Position numbers and translations under genes: made by a program. Below the pieces are notes generated by a model. The model worked only from the letters and a program-made list of their open reading frames with translations. It did no database searches and had not been told where the DNA came from. Below are positions 14,905-25,171 of a stretch of 64,000 nt of DNA, piece by piece. The DNA is from Streptomyces curacoi (GTDB taxonomy: Bacteria; Actinomycetota; Actinomycetes; Streptomycetales; Streptomycetaceae). The stretch spans positions 288,713 through 352,712 of the forward strand of contig NZ_KQ947986.1 in the NCBI RefSeq assembly GCF_001513975.1. Direction: 5' to 3'. The number at the start of each line of letters is the position of its first letter. Position 1 is the first letter of the stretch.

Positions 14905-16992
14905 CTAGATGCGGCGCAGCCGGATGACTGCCGCGTCGAGGTCGCCCCGCAACCCCGTCCGCAGCCCGTGATGCAGCAGCACGGCACCTCGGTAGACTTC
15001 GCCCGTTTCGCGGCATTCGTACGACGCCGTCGGGTCGAGCCCCCGCAACCGCAGCGCCGGTACGGCCTCGCCGTAGCTCTGCGCCTGGAGCCAGGCGAGG
15101 ACGACGGTCTCGTCGCCGAGCAGGTACTGCACGGCGCTCAGCCCGCCCCGCGGCGGCCGCAGCCGGTAGAGGTCCCCGCGCTGCACCAGGGGCCGGATCT
15201 CCTTGTAGAGCTCCACCCACTCCCGCGCCTCGGCAAGCTCCTCCTCGCTCCACCGCGCCAGGTCGCCACCGACGCCGAGCACCCCGGCCATGGCGCTCAC
15301 GAACCGGAAGCGCAGCGAGCTGACCCGGCCGTTGAGCTGGCTGTTGGGACTGTCGGTGACCCAGGCGGCCATGACCCGGGCCGGATGGATCTGACTGAAG
15401 CCGTGCTGGATGGCGAGCCGGTCGAGCGGGTCGGTGTTGTCGGACGTCCACACCTGGTCCGTACGGCTCAGCACCCCCAGGTCGATCCGGCCGCCGCCGC
15501 CCGAGCAGGACTCGAAGGCGACGCCCGGGTGGGCGGCGCGCAGCCGGTCCAACAGGGCGTAGAAGGCACGCACATGGTCGACCCAGAGCCGCTGCGGATA
15601 CGGCTCGCCCGGCCAGCCCGCGTCACTGAAGCAACGGTTGAAGTCCCACTTCACATAGTCGATCGGGGCGCTGGAGAGGAGACCGTCGAGCTGCCGCCAG
15701 AGGTAGTCCCGGACGTCTTCGCGTGCGAGGTTCAGTACGAGCTGATTGCGGAATTCCGTCCGCTTTCGCCCGTTCTGATGCTGGACCCAGTCCGGGTGGG
15801 CGCGGTAGAGCTCGCTGTCCGGATTGACCATTTCCGGCTCGACCCAGATGCCGAACTGCATGCCGAGCGCGTGCACGTAGTCGGCGAGCGGCTTGAGGCC
15901 GCTGGGGAAGCGGTCGGGGTTGGGCGTCCAGTCGCCGAGCCCGGCGCGGTCGCTGGTGCGCGCCCCGAACCAGCCGTCGTCGACGACGAACAGCTCCACG
16001 CCGATCGCGGCGGCCCGTCGCGCGAGGGTGGCCTGCTGCTCCTCGGAGATGTCGAACTCCGTCGCCTCCCAGGAGTTGAACAGCACGGGCCGGTCCTGAT
16101 CGGCGTCAGGGATCACATGGGCGCGCTGATAGGCGTGCCAGGCGCGGCTCGCGCCCCCGAAGCCGCCGTCGCTCCACAACCCGGCGAAGACGGGGGTCAC
16201 GAACGACTCCCCCGCCGCCAGCCGCAGCAGCCCCGAGTCGTCGTACCCGACCCCGCCGGTGATCTGCACACGCGCGTCCGGCAGTTGGGCCACCGCGATC
16301 CGCCAGGAGCCCGACCAGGCAAGGGCACAGCCGTACACCTCGCCGTGCTCCTCGGTGGCGTCGGTGTCGAGCGCGACCCAGGGCAGGAGGGGGTGTCCGG
16401 TGTGGCCGCGACGGCTGCCGATGACCTTCTCCCCGTAGGTGAGGGAGGACCGCGTCAGCCGGGACTCCGCGGCCCAGCGCCCGTGCAGCTGCGACAGCCG
16501 CCAGTCCTCGCGGTCGGGCAGGGTCCAGGTGGCGGAGTCGGCGCGCAACAGCTCCAGGACGGGCCCCTGGTTGTGCAGGGTCACCCAGCGCTCCACGACG
16601 TCGTCGCGCATCCGGTAGTGCAGCGTGATGCCCAGTCCGCCGTCCCGGAACCGCAGCCGCAGCTCCTCGCCCTCCTCACCCTTGGCGCCCTCGGTCTCGT
16701 ACGTCTCGAAGGTCCACTCGGTGCCGCGCCGCTCGTCGGTGCGTACGGACAGGGCCGGCCGTACGAAGCGGGGGCCGCCCTCGACCGGGTACTCCTCGTG
16801 CCCGTCGAGCTGGGACTCGAAGCCGCGGTAGTCCGGGAGCGGGCGGGCGGCCAGCTCCTCGGCATCGGCGAGCGCGATACGCGCGCCCCAGTGGAGGTGC
16901 AGCAGTTCGTCGCCGTCCGTGAGATGGAGGGCGTAACTGCTGGTCGGCCCGGAAAGAACCCAGATACGTCCGCCGTCGGAGATCTCCAGCAT
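14905..16992 (-). CDS. Alpha-galactosidase (GH36)
   Basis: Glycoside hydrolase family 36 enzyme of about 695 residues that removes terminal alpha-galactose from melibiose-type sugars. The beta-supersandwich N domain is followed by a TIM barrel carrying DDGWFGAR, the nucleophile in YVKWDFNR (Asp450) and the acid/base in WTSDNTDP (Asp518); ESCSGGGGRIDLG between them is typical. No signal peptide, so it is cytoplasmic. I chose ATG 16992, where the domain begins and GAGGG precedes; TTG at 17025 would add 11 residues. No sugar transporter or regulator gene is adjacent. Confidence 0.94.
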   Translation of the reverse strand: MLEISDGGRIWVLSGPTSSYALHLTDGDELLHLHWGARIALADAEELAARPLPDYRGFESQLDGHEEYPVEGGPRFVRPALSVRTDERRGTEWTFETYETEGAKGEEGEELRLRFRDGGLGITLHYRMRDDVVERWVTLHNQGPVLELLRADSATWTLPDREDWRLSQLHGRWAAESRLTRSSLTYGEKVIGSRRGHTGHPLLPWVALDTDATEEHGEVYGCALAWSGSWRIAVAQLPDARVQITGGVGYDDSGLLRLAAGESFVTPVFAGLWSDGGFGGASRAWHAYQRAHVIPDADQDRPVLFNSWEATEFDISEEQQATLARRAAAIGVELFVVDDGWFGARTSDRAGLGDWTPNPDRFPSGLKPLADYVHALGMQFGIWVEPEMVNPDSELYRAHPDWVQHQNGRKRTEFRNQLVLNLAREDVRDYLWRQLDGLLSSAPIDYVKWDFNRCFSDAGWPGEPYPQRLWVDHVRAFYALLDRLRAAHPGVAFESCSGGGGRIDLGVLSRTDQVWTSDNTDPLDRLAIQHGFSQIHPARVMAAWVTDSPNSQLNGRVSSLRFRFVSAMAGVLGVGGDLARWSEEELAEAREWVELYKEIRPLVQRGDLYRLRPPRGGLSAVQYLLGDETVVLAWLQAQSYGEAVPALRLRGLDPTASYECRETGEVYRGAVLLHHGLRTGLRGDLDAAVIRLRRI

Positions 16993-17170
16993 CAAGCCCT
17001 CACACATTCGAACAGGTCCGATCAAGCCCCAACATCATCAAGGCCGACGGCCTCGGATGCAACGCCTGTGGACAACTCATTGCCCCAGACATCCATGTCG
17101 TATGGTCGAGAGCGCACCCCGTCGGCCACACCGCCGAGCCTGCCGACGGGGCCGACTGGGAGGAGCCCCC

Positions 17171-17968
17171 GTGACGCAGCAGATCCCGTCGACCGAGCCC
17201 GAGCTGGCCGGAGTCCGCAACTTCCGCGATGTGGGCGGCCTGCCGACGGTGGACGGACGGCGGGTGCGGTACGGGGTGCTGTTCCGCAGCGGCCACCTCG
17301 CGCACGCGACCGAGCAGGACGCCGCCTTCCTCGCCTCCCTGGGCCTGCACACGATCTTCGACTTCCGCAACGCGGCCGACCAGAAGCTAGAGGGGCCGGA
17401 CGTCGAGCTGCCGGGGGTGCGCAATGTGAATCTGCCGCTGAGCGACCCGGCGGACGGCGCCGAGTTCTGGAAGATGGTCCGCGACGGCGACATCGACCAG
17501 CTGCGGGAGATCCTCGCGGACGGCAAGGCCGCGAACCGGATGATCGCCTCGTACCGGATGATCGTCCAGGAGCGCACCACCGAGCACTCCCAGGTGCTGC
17601 ACTCCCTCGCCGAGGACAGCGTCCCGGCCCTGATGCACTGCGCGGCGGGCAAGGACCGCGCCGGTCTGTCCATCGCCGTGACGCTGCTCGCCCTCGGCGT
17701 CGAGCGCGAGGCGATCCTCGCCGACTACCTGGAGTCCAACGCCAAGCACCGCCGCTACAAGGTGCACCGCAGCAGCAGCGACGCCTCGGCCTACTCCCCC
17801 GAGGTCATGGAGCTGCTCAGCCCCCTGTTCGACGCGCGCGCCGAGTATCTGACGGCCGCCTTCGAGACCATCGAGGAGAAGTGGGGCGACGTCGACACCT
17901 ACCTGGAGCAGGGGCTGGGTCTCACGCCGGAGGCCCGGGAGCGACTGCGGGAGCGGCTGCTCGACTGA
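17171..17968 (+). CDS. Tyrosine protein phosphatase (Y_phosphatase3 type)
   Basis: Tyrosine/lipid phosphatase of 265 residues. The signature HCAAGKDRAGL contains the P-loop CX5R with Cys157 and Arg163, and the N terminus has the family block GVRNFRDVGGLPT. Relatives include MptpB of mycobacteria, which acts on phosphotyrosine, phosphoserine and phosphoinositides, so substrates may be mixed. No secretion signal. The start is GTG at 17171 with AGGAG 5 nt upstream. It is divergent from the alpha-galactosidase gene and stands alone. Confidence 0.92.
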   Translation: MTQQIPSTEPELAGVRNFRDVGGLPTVDGRRVRYGVLFRSGHLAHATEQDAAFLASLGLHTIFDFRNAADQKLEGPDVELPGVRNVNLPLSDPADGAEFWKMVRDGDIDQLREILADGKAANRMIASYRMIVQERTTEHSQVLHSLAEDSVPALMHCAAGKDRAGLSIAVTLLALGVEREAILADYLESNAKHRRYKVHRSSSDASAYSPEVMELLSPLFDARAEYLTAAFETIEEKWGDVDTYLEQGLGLTPEARERLRERLLD

Positions 17969-17975
17969 CCGGGGC

Positions 17976-18051
17976 TGCGGCCGGGCTCCACCACCGCGGC
18001 TCCTGCCCGGGGTTGCTGCCGGGCTCCACCACCGCGGTTCCTGCCCGGCCC
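17976..18051. repeat. Two-copy 38-bp tandem repeat
   Basis: The unit, containing CCGGGCTCCACCACCGCGG followed by (C/T)TCCTGCCCGG, occurs twice with a period of 38 nt. Each copy can fold into a hairpin by pairing CCGGGC with GCCCGG. It lies between the convergent phosphatase and DUF6126 genes, so it may serve as a double terminator. Confidence 0.75.
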
Positions 18052-18084
18052 CGCCCCGCACCCGCGCCTGTTTCGCCCTCGCGC

Positions 18085-18204
18085 CTACTTCGCCCCCGCC
18101 TCGAACAGCAGGTAGACGAAGGCGGCGAAGACATGCCCCACCGCGATGTAGATGATGAGCCGCACCCACAGGGCGCGCGGGAACTTCTCCTCCATGTCGG
18201 TCAT
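18085..18204 (-). CDS. DUF6126 small membrane protein
   Basis: Small protein of 39 residues: a short polar start (MTDMEEKFPRALW), one membrane helix (about residues 13-34) and a FEAGAK end. Its ATG lies in a 4-nt ATGA overlap with the stop of the XRE-cupin regulator, so translation is coupled. From memory this matches DUF6126, a family of about 40-residue proteins found next to such regulators. The function is unknown; a membrane partner or anchor for the regulator is a guess. It is too short for routine gene finders. Confidence 0.85.
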   Translation of the reverse strand: MTDMEEKFPRALWVRLIIYIAVGHVFAAFVYLLFEAGAK

Positions 18205-18872
18205 GGCGTCTCTCCATGGGTGGGGCCCAGGCACAGCGTGGCCGTGGGGCTCTGCAGCAGGGTGTGGACGAAGAGGAGCTCGACCCCGCCCTGGTCCTGG
18301 GCGGCGATGCGGTGCGGGGTGAGCGAGTCGAAGTGCGCGCTGTCGCCGGGCGCGAGCCGGTGCGTGGTGTCCCCGAGGCGCAGCCGCAGCCGCCCCTTGA
18401 GCACGTACAGCCACTCCTCGCCGGGGTGGACGCGCACGATGTCGCCCTGCGCGCCGTACGGCACATGGACGCGCAGGGCCTGCATGCCGCGCCCGGGCGC
18501 GCCTGCCTGCCAGTACGTCCAGCCGCCCGCCGCGGTGGGCTCCATGTCGGCGGCGTGCACGACGGCGTCCCGGTCGGCGACCCTCTCGCCGAGCAGCTCG
18601 GAGACGGTCGTACCGTAGATGCGCGCGAGCGCGAGCAGCATCGGCAGCGAGGGCTGGCGCTGCCCGGTCTCCAGGCGGGAGAGATGCGCGGGCGACAGGC
18701 CGGCGGCGCGGGCCGCGGCCTCCAGGGTGAGGGAGGCGCGGCGGCGCAGGGCGCGAAGCTGGGGCGCGACGACGGGCAGGGCTTCGTCCGGCCCGGTCGT
18801 CGGCCCGGCCCCGGCCTCCGGTCCGCGCCCGGTCCCGTCCTCGGGTCGGGGCTCGATCTCGGGAGAGCTCAT
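18201..18872 (-). CDS. XRE-family regulator with C-terminal cupin
   Basis: Transcription regulator of 223 residues. After a Gly/Pro-rich 30-residue start comes an XRE helix-turn-helix at about residues 38-92 (LRALRRRASLTLEAAARAAG, then SPAHLSRLETGQRQPS), and then a small cupin barrel (HPGEEWLYVLKGRLRLRLGD, GDSAHFDSLTPHRI) that likely binds a metal or small ligand. Two near-identical palindromes 20 nt apart stand immediately upstream, so it is probably self-regulated. The gene forms a two-gene unit with DUF6126, on the same strand as the hopanoid operon and 77 nt beyond its last gene, so it could also control that operon. Confidence 0.92.
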   Translation of the reverse strand: MSSPEIEPRPEDGTGRGPEAGAGPTTGPDEALPVVAPQLRALRRRASLTLEAAARAAGLSPAHLSRLETGQRQPSLPMLLALARIYGTTVSELLGERVADRDAVVHAADMEPTAAGGWTYWQAGAPGRGMQALRVHVPYGAQGDIVRVHPGEEWLYVLKGRLRLRLGDTTHRLAPGDSAHFDSLTPHRIAAQDQGGVELLFVHTLLQSPTATLCLGPTHGETP

Positions 18873-18892
18873 GCTCCCATTCAGTCGCGGTC

Positions 18893-18927
18893 TTGCCTGT
18901 GCGGCAAATTCCTTGCCTCAGAGGCAA
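18893..18927. promoter_or_regulatory. Double palindromic operator
   Basis: TTGCCTGTGCGGCAA (18893-18907) and TTGCCTCAGAGGCAA (18913-18927) share TTGCC...GGCAA arms and have centres 20 nt apart, two helical turns, so a regulator dimer pair could bind one face. They lie 21-55 nt before the start of the XRE-cupin gene. The best candidate binder is that protein. Confidence 0.72.
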
Positions 18928-18949
18928 AAGCGCGAGGGCCGCCCGGCCG

Positions 18950-20335
18950 TCACCGGTTGGCGACCGCCTGCTTGATCAACGTCTTTCCGAAGTCCCACAT
19001 CAGCCCGCCACCACTGTGCGCGTCGTCCATCACATCCGTGAAGGCGTCGACGAACCGGTCCACCTCCCGCTCACCGATGATCAACGGCGGAATCAGCTTG
19101 ATCACCTCCAGGTGGTCGCCGGAGACCTGGGTGAGGATCCGGTGCCGCCGCAGCAGCGGTACGACGACCATCTGCGCGAACAGACCCTTGCGCGCGGCCT
19201 GGAGCATGGTCCAACGGCTGCGCAGCTTCAGCGAGTCGGGACGGCCGAACTCGATGCCGACCATCAGGCCCCGGCCGCGGACGTCGGCGAGCAGTTCGTA
19301 CTTGTCGGTAAGCGCCGCGAGCCGGGACTTCAGCTGCTCCCCGGTCGCCCGCGCGTTCGCGACGATCTGCTCGTTCTCCATGACGGACAGCACGGCGAGG
19401 CCGGCCGCCATGGCCTGCGCGTTGGACCCGAAGCTCGCCGAGTGGACCAGGACGCGGTCCATGGACGAGTAGACCTTCTTGAAGATCCAGTCCTTGCCGA
19501 CGGTGGCACCCACCGGCACATAGCCGCCGGACAGCGCCTTGGCCACGCACACCAGGTCCGGCTCGACCCCGTCCTCGTGCTGGTAGGCGTAGAAGCAGCC
19601 GGTGCGGCCCAGCCCCGTCTGCACCTCGTCGGCGATGAGCAGCGCCTTGTGCCTGTGCAGCAGCTCCTGTGCGGCCCGCAGATAGCCGGGCGGTGCCTCG
19701 TGCACGCCCTTGCCCTGGATCGGTTCGACGATGAGGGCGGCGACATCGCCCTTCTTCAACTCCCGGGTGAGGGCGGCGAGATCACCGAGCGGTACGGCCG
19801 TGTCCGGCAGCAGCGGGGCGAAGCCGTCCCGGAAGCCGGATTCGCCGTTGACGGACAGGGAGCCGGTGGTCAGGCCGTGGAAGGCGTGGTCGCAGTACAG
19901 GATCCGCGGCCTGCCGGTGACGAACCGCGCGAACTTCAGCGCGGTCTCCACCGCCTCGGTCCCGCTGTTGCCGAAGAACACCCGGTCCAGGTGCGGACTG
20001 TGCGCGAGCAGCTTCTCGGCCAGCAGGCCGGGCAGCGGCTGGCAGTCGAAGCGGGTGAGATCGGCGAGGGAGGCGTCGAGGACGTCGTGCAGCGCCTTGC
20101 GGACGACGGGGTGGTGGCGCCCCAGGCCCATCACCCCGAACCCGGCGAGCATGTCCAGGTAGTCGTCGCCGTCCGCGTCCCAGAAGTAGGCGCCCTCGGC
20201 CCGCTCGTAGACCTTGTCGAAGCCGATGGTGTGCAGCATGCGCGGGAGCTGGTGGTTCAGGTACCTGCTGTGCAGCTCGTAGCGCTCGGCTCCGCGCTCG
20301 GCGAGGAGTCTGCCGAGGTCGAACTCGGTGGTCAT
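18950..20335 (-). CDS. hpnO: Hopanoid aminotransferase HpnO
   Basis: PLP-dependent class-III aminotransferase of 461 residues. The cofactor lysine is Lys266 in [10 protein letters not shown], the Asp of [11 protein letters not shown] is residue 236, and [11 protein letters not shown] binds the phosphate side. In hopanoid clusters this type converts the side-chain aldehyde/ribosyl intermediate to aminobacteriohopanetriol. It is the last gene of the hopanoid operon. Its ATG overlaps the dxs stop by 4 nt (ATGA), so it is translated with it. The assignment rests on context; alone it would read as an acetylornithine/4-aminobutyrate aminotransferase homologue. Confidence 0.9.
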   Translation of the reverse strand: MTTEFDLGRLLAERGAERYELHSRYLNHQLPRMLHTIGFDKVYERAEGAYFWDADGDDYLDMLAGFGVMGLGRHHPVVRKALHDVLDASLADLTRFDCQPLPGLLAEKLLAHSPHLDRVFFGNSGTEAVETALKFARFVTGRPRILYCDHAFHGLTTGSLSVNGESGFRDGFAPLLPDTAVPLGDLAALTRELKKGDVAALIVEPIQGKGVHEAPPGYLRAAQELLHRHKALLIADEVQTGLGRTGCFYAYQHEDGVEPDLVCVAKALSGGYVPVGATVGKDWIFKKVYSSMDRVLVHSASFGSNAQAMAAGLAVLSVMENEQIVANARATGEQLKSRLAALTDKYELLADVRGRGLMVGIEFGRPDSLKLRSRWTMLQAARKGLFAQMVVVPLLRRHRILTQVSGDHLEVIKLIPPLIIGEREVDRFVDAFTDVMDDAHSGGGLMWDFGKTLIKQAVANR

Positions 20336-22290
20336 TCGGCTTTCTCCTTGACTGGCACGACGGCATGACCGTCAGGGCTGCCGTCCGCCTGCTCGGCGCC
20401 CGCCAGGCTGTCCTCGGCCTCCTTGACGGCCAGGCTGGCGCTGATCCGGCCGGCGACCTCGACGGGCGTGAGCCCGATGTCGGCGAGCACCTCGCTCCGC
20501 TTGGCGTGCGCGAGGAACTGCTCCGGGATGCCGAACCGCCGTACGGGCACGTCCACGTCGGCGTCGCCCAGCGCGAGCGCCACGGCGGCGCCGACCCCGG
20601 CGGAACGGCTGTTGTCCTCGACGACGGCCACCAGCCGGTGCTCGGCGGCGAGGCCCGGGATCGCCGGGTCGACGGGCTTGACCCATCGGGGGTCGACGAC
20701 CGTGCAGTTGATACCGCGGCCCTGAAGCAGCTCGGCGGCCTGGAGGCACACCGGGGCCATCACGCCGACGGCCACGAGGAGGACCTCCGGCTCGCCCGCG
20801 TCCCGGTGCAGCACGTCCAGTCCGCCGACCCGGTCGACCGCCGGGATGGACGGCCCGACCGACTCCTTCGGGAACCGCACCAGCGTCGGCGCGTCGTCGA
20901 CCGCCACCGCCTCCCGCAGCTGTGCCCGCAGCTGGTCGGCGTCGCGTGGGGCGGCGATCCTGAGGCCGGGCACCACCTGGAGGATCGACATGTCCCACAT
21001 GCCGTTGTGGGAGGGCCCGTCGGCACCCGTGACACCGGCCCGGTCCAGCACGAAGGTCACCCCGCACCGGTGCAGGGCGACGTCCATCAGCAGCTGATCG
21101 AAGGCGCGGTTGAGGAAGGTGGCGTAGACGGCGACGACGGGATGCAGCCCCCCGGTCGCCAGCCCGGCCGCCGACACGGCCGCGTGCTGCTCGGCGATCC
21201 CGACGTCCCACACCCGGTCCGGGAACCGCTCCGCGAACTTGCCGAGCCCGACGGGGTGCAGCATGGCCGCCGTGATCGCCACGACGTCCTCCCGTTCCTC
21301 CCCGATCCGCACGATCTCCTCGCCGAACACCGAGGTCCAGGACGGCCCGCCCGTCGGCACGAGCGGCGCGCAGGTCAGCGGGTCCATCACGCCGACGGTG
21401 TGGAAGTGGTCCTCCTCGTGGGCGAGGGCGGGTTCGTAGCCGCGCCCCTTCTCCGTGAGGCAGTGGACCAGCACGGGTCCGTGGAAGCGCTTGGCCCTGC
21501 GCAGTGCGGACTCGACGGCGCCGATGTCGTGCCCGTCGATCGGCCCGACGTACTTCAGCCCCAGGTCCTCGAAGAGCCCCTGCGGCGCGAAGGCGTCCTT
21601 GAAGCCCTTCTTGGCGCCGTGCAGGGCCTCGTAGACGGTGGTGCCGATGACGGGCGTGCGCTGCAGTACGTCCTTGCCCCAGGCGAGGACCTTCTCGTAG
21701 CTGTCGGTCGTGCGCAGGGTCGCGAGGTGGTTCGCGAGGCCCCCGATGGTCGGCGCGTACGACCGCTCGTTGTCGTTGACGACGATGATCAGCGGGCGGT
21801 CCTTGGCGGCCGCGATGTTGTTCAGCGCCTCCCAGGCCATGCCGCCGGTCAGCGCCCCGTCGCCGATCACCGCGACGACGTGCCCCTTGTCCCCCTGCAC
21901 CTGACGGGCCTTGGCGAGCCCGTCGGCCCAGCCGAGGGCGGTGGAGGCGTGGCTGTTCTCGACGATGTCGTGCTCGGACTCCTCGCGCGAGGGATAGCCG
22001 GACAGGCCGCCCTTGCCGCGCAGCTTGGAAAAGTCCTGACGTCCCGTCAAAAGCTTGTGTACGTAACTCTGGTGACCGGTGTCCCAGACGATGCGGTCGA
22101 CCGGTGACTCGAAGACTCGGTGGAGCGCGATGGAGAGTTCCACCACCCCCAGATTGGGCCCCAGATGCCCGCCGGTCCTGGCGACCGCGTGCACCAGGAA
22201 CTCTCTGATCTCGTCGGACAGTTCACCGAGTTCCGTCTCGGACAGCGCCTTCAGGTCGCGTGGTCCCCGGATGTTCTCCAGAATCGTCAC
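20332..22290 (-). CDS. dxs: 1-deoxy-D-xylulose-5-phosphate synthase
   Basis: Thiamine-diphosphate enzyme of 652 residues making DXP from pyruvate and glyceraldehyde 3-phosphate, the first MEP-pathway step. The TPP motif [16 protein letters not shown] is at 143-158, GHQSY carries a catalytic His near 73, and [15 protein letters not shown] marks the pyrimidine domain. Streptomycetes carry another dxs elsewhere for general isoprenoids, so this copy probably feeds hopanoids. The C-terminal 25 residues past the transketolase domain are polar and dispensable-looking. Starts at GTG 22290 with AGGGGG upstream; 31 nt after ispG. Confidence 0.96.
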   Translation of the reverse strand: MTILENIRGPRDLKALSETELGELSDEIREFLVHAVARTGGHLGPNLGVVELSIALHRVFESPVDRIVWDTGHQSYVHKLLTGRQDFSKLRGKGGLSGYPSREESEHDIVENSHASTALGWADGLAKARQVQGDKGHVVAVIGDGALTGGMAWEALNNIAAAKDRPLIIVVNDNERSYAPTIGGLANHLATLRTTDSYEKVLAWGKDVLQRTPVIGTTVYEALHGAKKGFKDAFAPQGLFEDLGLKYVGPIDGHDIGAVESALRRAKRFHGPVLVHCLTEKGRGYEPALAHEEDHFHTVGVMDPLTCAPLVPTGGPSWTSVFGEEIVRIGEEREDVVAITAAMLHPVGLGKFAERFPDRVWDVGIAEQHAAVSAAGLATGGLHPVVAVYATFLNRAFDQLLMDVALHRCGVTFVLDRAGVTGADGPSHNGMWDMSILQVVPGLRIAAPRDADQLRAQLREAVAVDDAPTLVRFPKESVGPSIPAVDRVGGLDVLHRDAGEPEVLLVAVGVMAPVCLQAAELLQGRGINCTVVDPRWVKPVDPAIPGLAAEHRLVAVVEDNSRSAGVGAAVALALGDADVDVPVRRFGIPEQFLAHAKRSEVLADIGLTPVEVAGRISASLAVKEAEDSLAGAEQADGSPDGHAVVPVKEKAE

Positions 22291-22321
22291 GCTCGGGCCC
22301 CCTCTCGGTCCATGCCTTGCT

Positions 22322-23497
22322 TCAACTCACGGTCACTGCCGGTTTCCCCGTGACGGTGGGGGCGCCCGATGCGGCCCCGTCCTGCTCCAGTTGCTCGGCG
22401 ATCTTCATCGCCTCCTCGATCAGGGTCTCCACGATCTTCGACTCGGGGACGGTCTTGATGACCTCGCCCTTCACGAAGATCTGGCCCTTGCCGTTGCCGG
22501 AGGCCACCCCCAGATCCGCCTCCCGCGCCTCGCCGGGGCCGTTGACCACACAGCCCATGACGGCTACCCGCAACGGCACTTCCATGCCTTCCAGGCCGGC
22601 CGTGACCTCGTCGGCCAGCTTGTACACGTCGACCTGGGCACGCCCGCACGACGGGCAGGAGACGATCTCCAGACGCCGCTGCCTGAGGCCGAGCGACTCC
22701 AGGATCTGGATGCCGACCTTGACCTCCTCGGCGGGCGGCGCGCTCAGGGACACCCTGATCGTGTCGCCGATCCCCCGCGACAGCAGGGCGCCGAAGGCGA
22801 CCGCCGACTTGATCGTGCCCTGGAAGGCGGGACCGGCCTCGGTCACCCCGAGGTGCAGCGGGTAGTCGCACTGCTCGGCGAGCAGCCGGTAGGCGTTGAC
22901 CATCACCACGGGGTCGTTGTGCTTGACCGAGATCTTGATGTCCCGGAAGTCGTGCTCCTCGAAGAGCGACGCCTCCCACAGGGCGCTCTCCACCAGCGCC
23001 TCGGGGGTGGCCTTGCCGTACTTCTGGAGCAGCCGCCTGTCGAGCGAGCCCGCGTTGACGCCGATGCGGATCGGGGTGCCGTGGTCCTTGGCGGCCCGCG
23101 CGATCTCCTTGACCTTGTCGTCGAACTGCTTGATGTTGCCGGGATTGACGCGTACGGCCGCACAGCCCGCCTCGATCGCCGCGAAGACGTACTTCGGCTG
23201 GAAGTGGATGTCCGCGATCACCGGGATCTGCGACTTGCGGGCGATCGTCGCGAGGGCGTCGGCGTCGTCCTGCGTCGGGCAGGCCACGCGCACGATCTGG
23301 CAGCCCGACGCCGTGAGCTCGGCGATCTGCTGGAGGGTGGCGCCGATGTCGGACGTACGGGTCGTCGTCATCGACTGCACCGACACCGGGGCGCCGCCCC
23401 CGACCGCCACCGGTCCGACCTGGATCTGCCGCGACACTCGGCGCTCGGCGATCGGCCGGATGGGTACCTCGGGGACGCCCAAGGGGATGGCGGTCAT
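22322..23497 (-). CDS. ispG: (E)-4-hydroxy-3-methylbut-2-enyl-diphosphate synthase
   Basis: MEP-pathway enzyme IspG/GcpE, 391 residues. It reduces methylerythritol cyclodiphosphate to HMBPP using a 4Fe-4S cluster. The cluster ligands are Cys281 and Cys284 (CPSCGR) and Cys316 ([10 protein letters not shown]), with Glu323 as the fourth ligand seen in the family. [11 protein letters not shown] near the start is typical. The C terminus continues about 25 residues past the fold. ATG 23497 lies 4 nt after the hpnH stop. Together with dxs it brackets the MEP pathway within the hopanoid operon; the middle steps must come from the other chromosomal genes. Confidence 0.96.
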   Translation of the reverse strand: MTAIPLGVPEVPIRPIAERRVSRQIQVGPVAVGGGAPVSVQSMTTTRTSDIGATLQQIAELTASGCQIVRVACPTQDDADALATIARKSQIPVIADIHFQPKYVFAAIEAGCAAVRVNPGNIKQFDDKVKEIARAAKDHGTPIRIGVNAGSLDRRLLQKYGKATPEALVESALWEASLFEEHDFRDIKISVKHNDPVVMVNAYRLLAEQCDYPLHLGVTEAGPAFQGTIKSAVAFGALLSRGIGDTIRVSLSAPPAEEVKVGIQILESLGLRQRRLEIVSCPSCGRAQVDVYKLADEVTAGLEGMEVPLRVAVMGCVVNGPGEAREADLGVASGNGKGQIFVKGEVIKTVPESKIVETLIEEAMKIAEQLEQDGAASGAPTVTGKPAVTVS

Positions 23498-23501
23498 GGT
23501 G

Positions 23502-24524
23502 TCACTCCCGGTTTCCGGAGACCGTCTCGCGCATCGCGCGCAGCGACTCCTTCAGCGATCCCATGGTGGCGAGGACGGCGGTGGGCTCGTAGCCGCAGTG
23601 CGCCATGCAGTTGGCGCAGCGCGGGTCCTTGCCGCGGCCGTACTTGTCCCAGTCGGTCTCCTCGATCAGCTCCCGGTAGGTGGGGACGTACCCGTCGCTC
23701 ATCAGGTAGCAGGGGCGCTGCCAGCCGAACAGCGAGTAGTTCGGGATGGCCCACGCGGTGCACGGGAAGTCGACCTTGCCCTCCAGGAAGTCCAGGAAGA
23801 GCGGCGAGTGGTTGAGCCGCCAGCGGCGCCGGTTGCCGCCCGCGAAGGCCTTCCTGAACAGCTCGCGGGTCTGCTCGACGCCCAGGAAGTGCTCCTGGTC
23901 GGGCGCCTTCTCGTAGGCGTAGGCGGGCGAGATCATCATCTCGTCGACCTTGAGGTCGTCGTTGAGGTAGTTGAGCACCTCGATGACGGTCTGCGGGGTG
24001 TCGGTGTTGAAGAAGGTCGAATTGGTGGTGACCCGGAAGCCGCGCCTCTTGGCCTCCTTGATCGCCTCCACGGCCTCGTCGAACACGCCTTCCTTCGCCA
24101 CCGACTCGTCGTGGCGCTCGCGCAGGCCGTCGATGTGCACGGCGAAGGCGAAGTAGGGAGAGGGCTTGAACTTGTCCATCTTCTTGCGCATCAACAGGGC
24201 GTTGGTGCACAGGAAGACGTATTTCCGCTTGGCCACCAACTGCCGCACGATTTCATCGATCTGCGGGTGCATCAGGGGCTCACCGCCGGCGATGGACACC
24301 ATCGGTGCGCCGGATTCGAGCACCGCTCCCACGGCCTGCGCGACGGGCATGCGCTGCTTGAGCACTCCGGCCGGGTGCTGGATCTTGCCGCAGCCCTCGC
24401 ACTTCAGATTGCAGGCGAAGAGCGGTTCCAATTCGACGATGAGCGGAAACTTGTCCCGCCTGCGGAGTTTCTGTTCGGCCAAGTAAGTAGCGACCTTGAT
24501 GGACTGACGCAGCGGCATGGCCAT
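23502..24524 (-). CDS. hpnH: Adenosyl-hopene transferase HpnH (radical SAM)
   Basis: Radical-SAM enzyme of 340 residues that joins a 5'-deoxyadenosyl group to hopene to give adenosylhopane, the first step of side-chain building. The cluster motif CNLKCEGC (Cys38, Cys42, Cys45) is near the N terminus, followed by [14 protein letters not shown], and a further cysteine group ([12 protein letters not shown]) near the end resembles an auxiliary motif of HpnH-type proteins. ATG 24524 is fixed by GGAGGTGA 8 nt upstream, an excellent ribosome binding site. It is 5 nt after hpnG. Confidence 0.96.
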   Translation of the reverse strand: MAMPLRQSIKVATYLAEQKLRRRDKFPLIVELEPLFACNLKCEGCGKIQHPAGVLKQRMPVAQAVGAVLESGAPMVSIAGGEPLMHPQIDEIVRQLVAKRKYVFLCTNALLMRKKMDKFKPSPYFAFAVHIDGLRERHDESVAKEGVFDEAVEAIKEAKRRGFRVTTNSTFFNTDTPQTVIEVLNYLNDDLKVDEMMISPAYAYEKAPDQEHFLGVEQTRELFRKAFAGGNRRRWRLNHSPLFLDFLEGKVDFPCTAWAIPNYSLFGWQRPCYLMSDGYVPTYRELIEETDWDKYGRGKDPRCANCMAHCGYEPTAVLATMGSLKESLRAMRETVSGNRE

Positions 24525-24529
24525 CTGGC

Positions 24530-25171
24530 TCACCTCCTGGGGAGCAGCAAAGAACGGTGCCATTCATAGAAAGCGGGCAGAACGGAACGAAGAACGCGGA
24601 AAGCCGATATTCCACCGCGCAACGTGCCGATCCGGACGAGTTCATGTTCTGGAGCGTCCACGACCACTCGGACGGCCGCAACCGGGCGCTCGCCCGCGCG
24701 TACGGCGCTCAGGAGCGTGGCGGCCGACTCCATGTCGACCGCGATTGCGCCGGTCGAGAGCAGGTCGGACCGTTCCTGACCACGAATGACGTGGTCGGAG
24801 CCGGTGAGCGGTCCGGTGTGGACGGTGCGGCCGGGAACGGCCCGCGCCAGCTCCTTGACGAGCAGGTCGGTCCCGACACACGCAACGGTCCCGCCCGGAT
24901 CCCGGGTCTCCTCGGCGACGACCAGATCGCCGGGGTGCATACCGGGAGCGAGCCCCGCGCAGAAGCCCGTGGCGAGCACCGCGGCCCCGCTGAGGGCCGG
25001 GTCGGCCAGCACCCGGGTGACGGAGCGCTCGGCAGCCTTGGGCCCCATGCCCGTGCGGAGCACGGTGACCGGCCCGCCGGCGCCGCCGCTGTCGCTGGTG
25101 CGCAGGGCGAACTGCTCGATGCCGAGCGCGCAGGCGATCAGCAGCGGCACCGGGGCGGGCGGGGTGCTCAT
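24530..25171 (-). CDS. hpnG: Hopanoid nucleosidase HpnG
   Basis: Nucleoside-phosphorylase-fold protein of 213 residues. Blocks such as TGMGPKAAERS, ATGFCAGLAPGMHPGDLVVAEE and VDMESAA are those of the MTAN/PNP family. In the hopanoid pathway it removes adenine from adenosylhopane to leave ribosylhopane. The start ATG shares one base with the shc stop (TGATG), and hpnH follows at once. On its own it would be called a phosphorylase family protein; the position between shc and hpnH makes HpnG clear. Confidence 0.92.
   Translation of the reverse strand: MSTPPAPVPLLIACALGIEQFALRTSDSGGAGGPVTVLRTGMGPKAAERSVTRVLADPALSGAAVLATGFCAGLAPGMHPGDLVVAEETRDPGGTVACVGTDLLVKELARAVPGRTVHTGPLTGSDHVIRGQERSDLLSTGAIAVDMESAATLLSAVRAGERPVAAVRVVVDAPEHELVRIGTLRGGISAFRVLRSVLPAFYEWHRSLLLPRR

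Noticed and set aside
14968-18618. Very long plus-strand open frame (over 1200 codons)
   Set aside because: It is antisense to the alpha-galactosidase gene and crosses the phosphatase and XRE genes. High GC content leaves opposite frames open. Its translation has no domain and an unnatural Gly/Arg/Ala/Pro composition.
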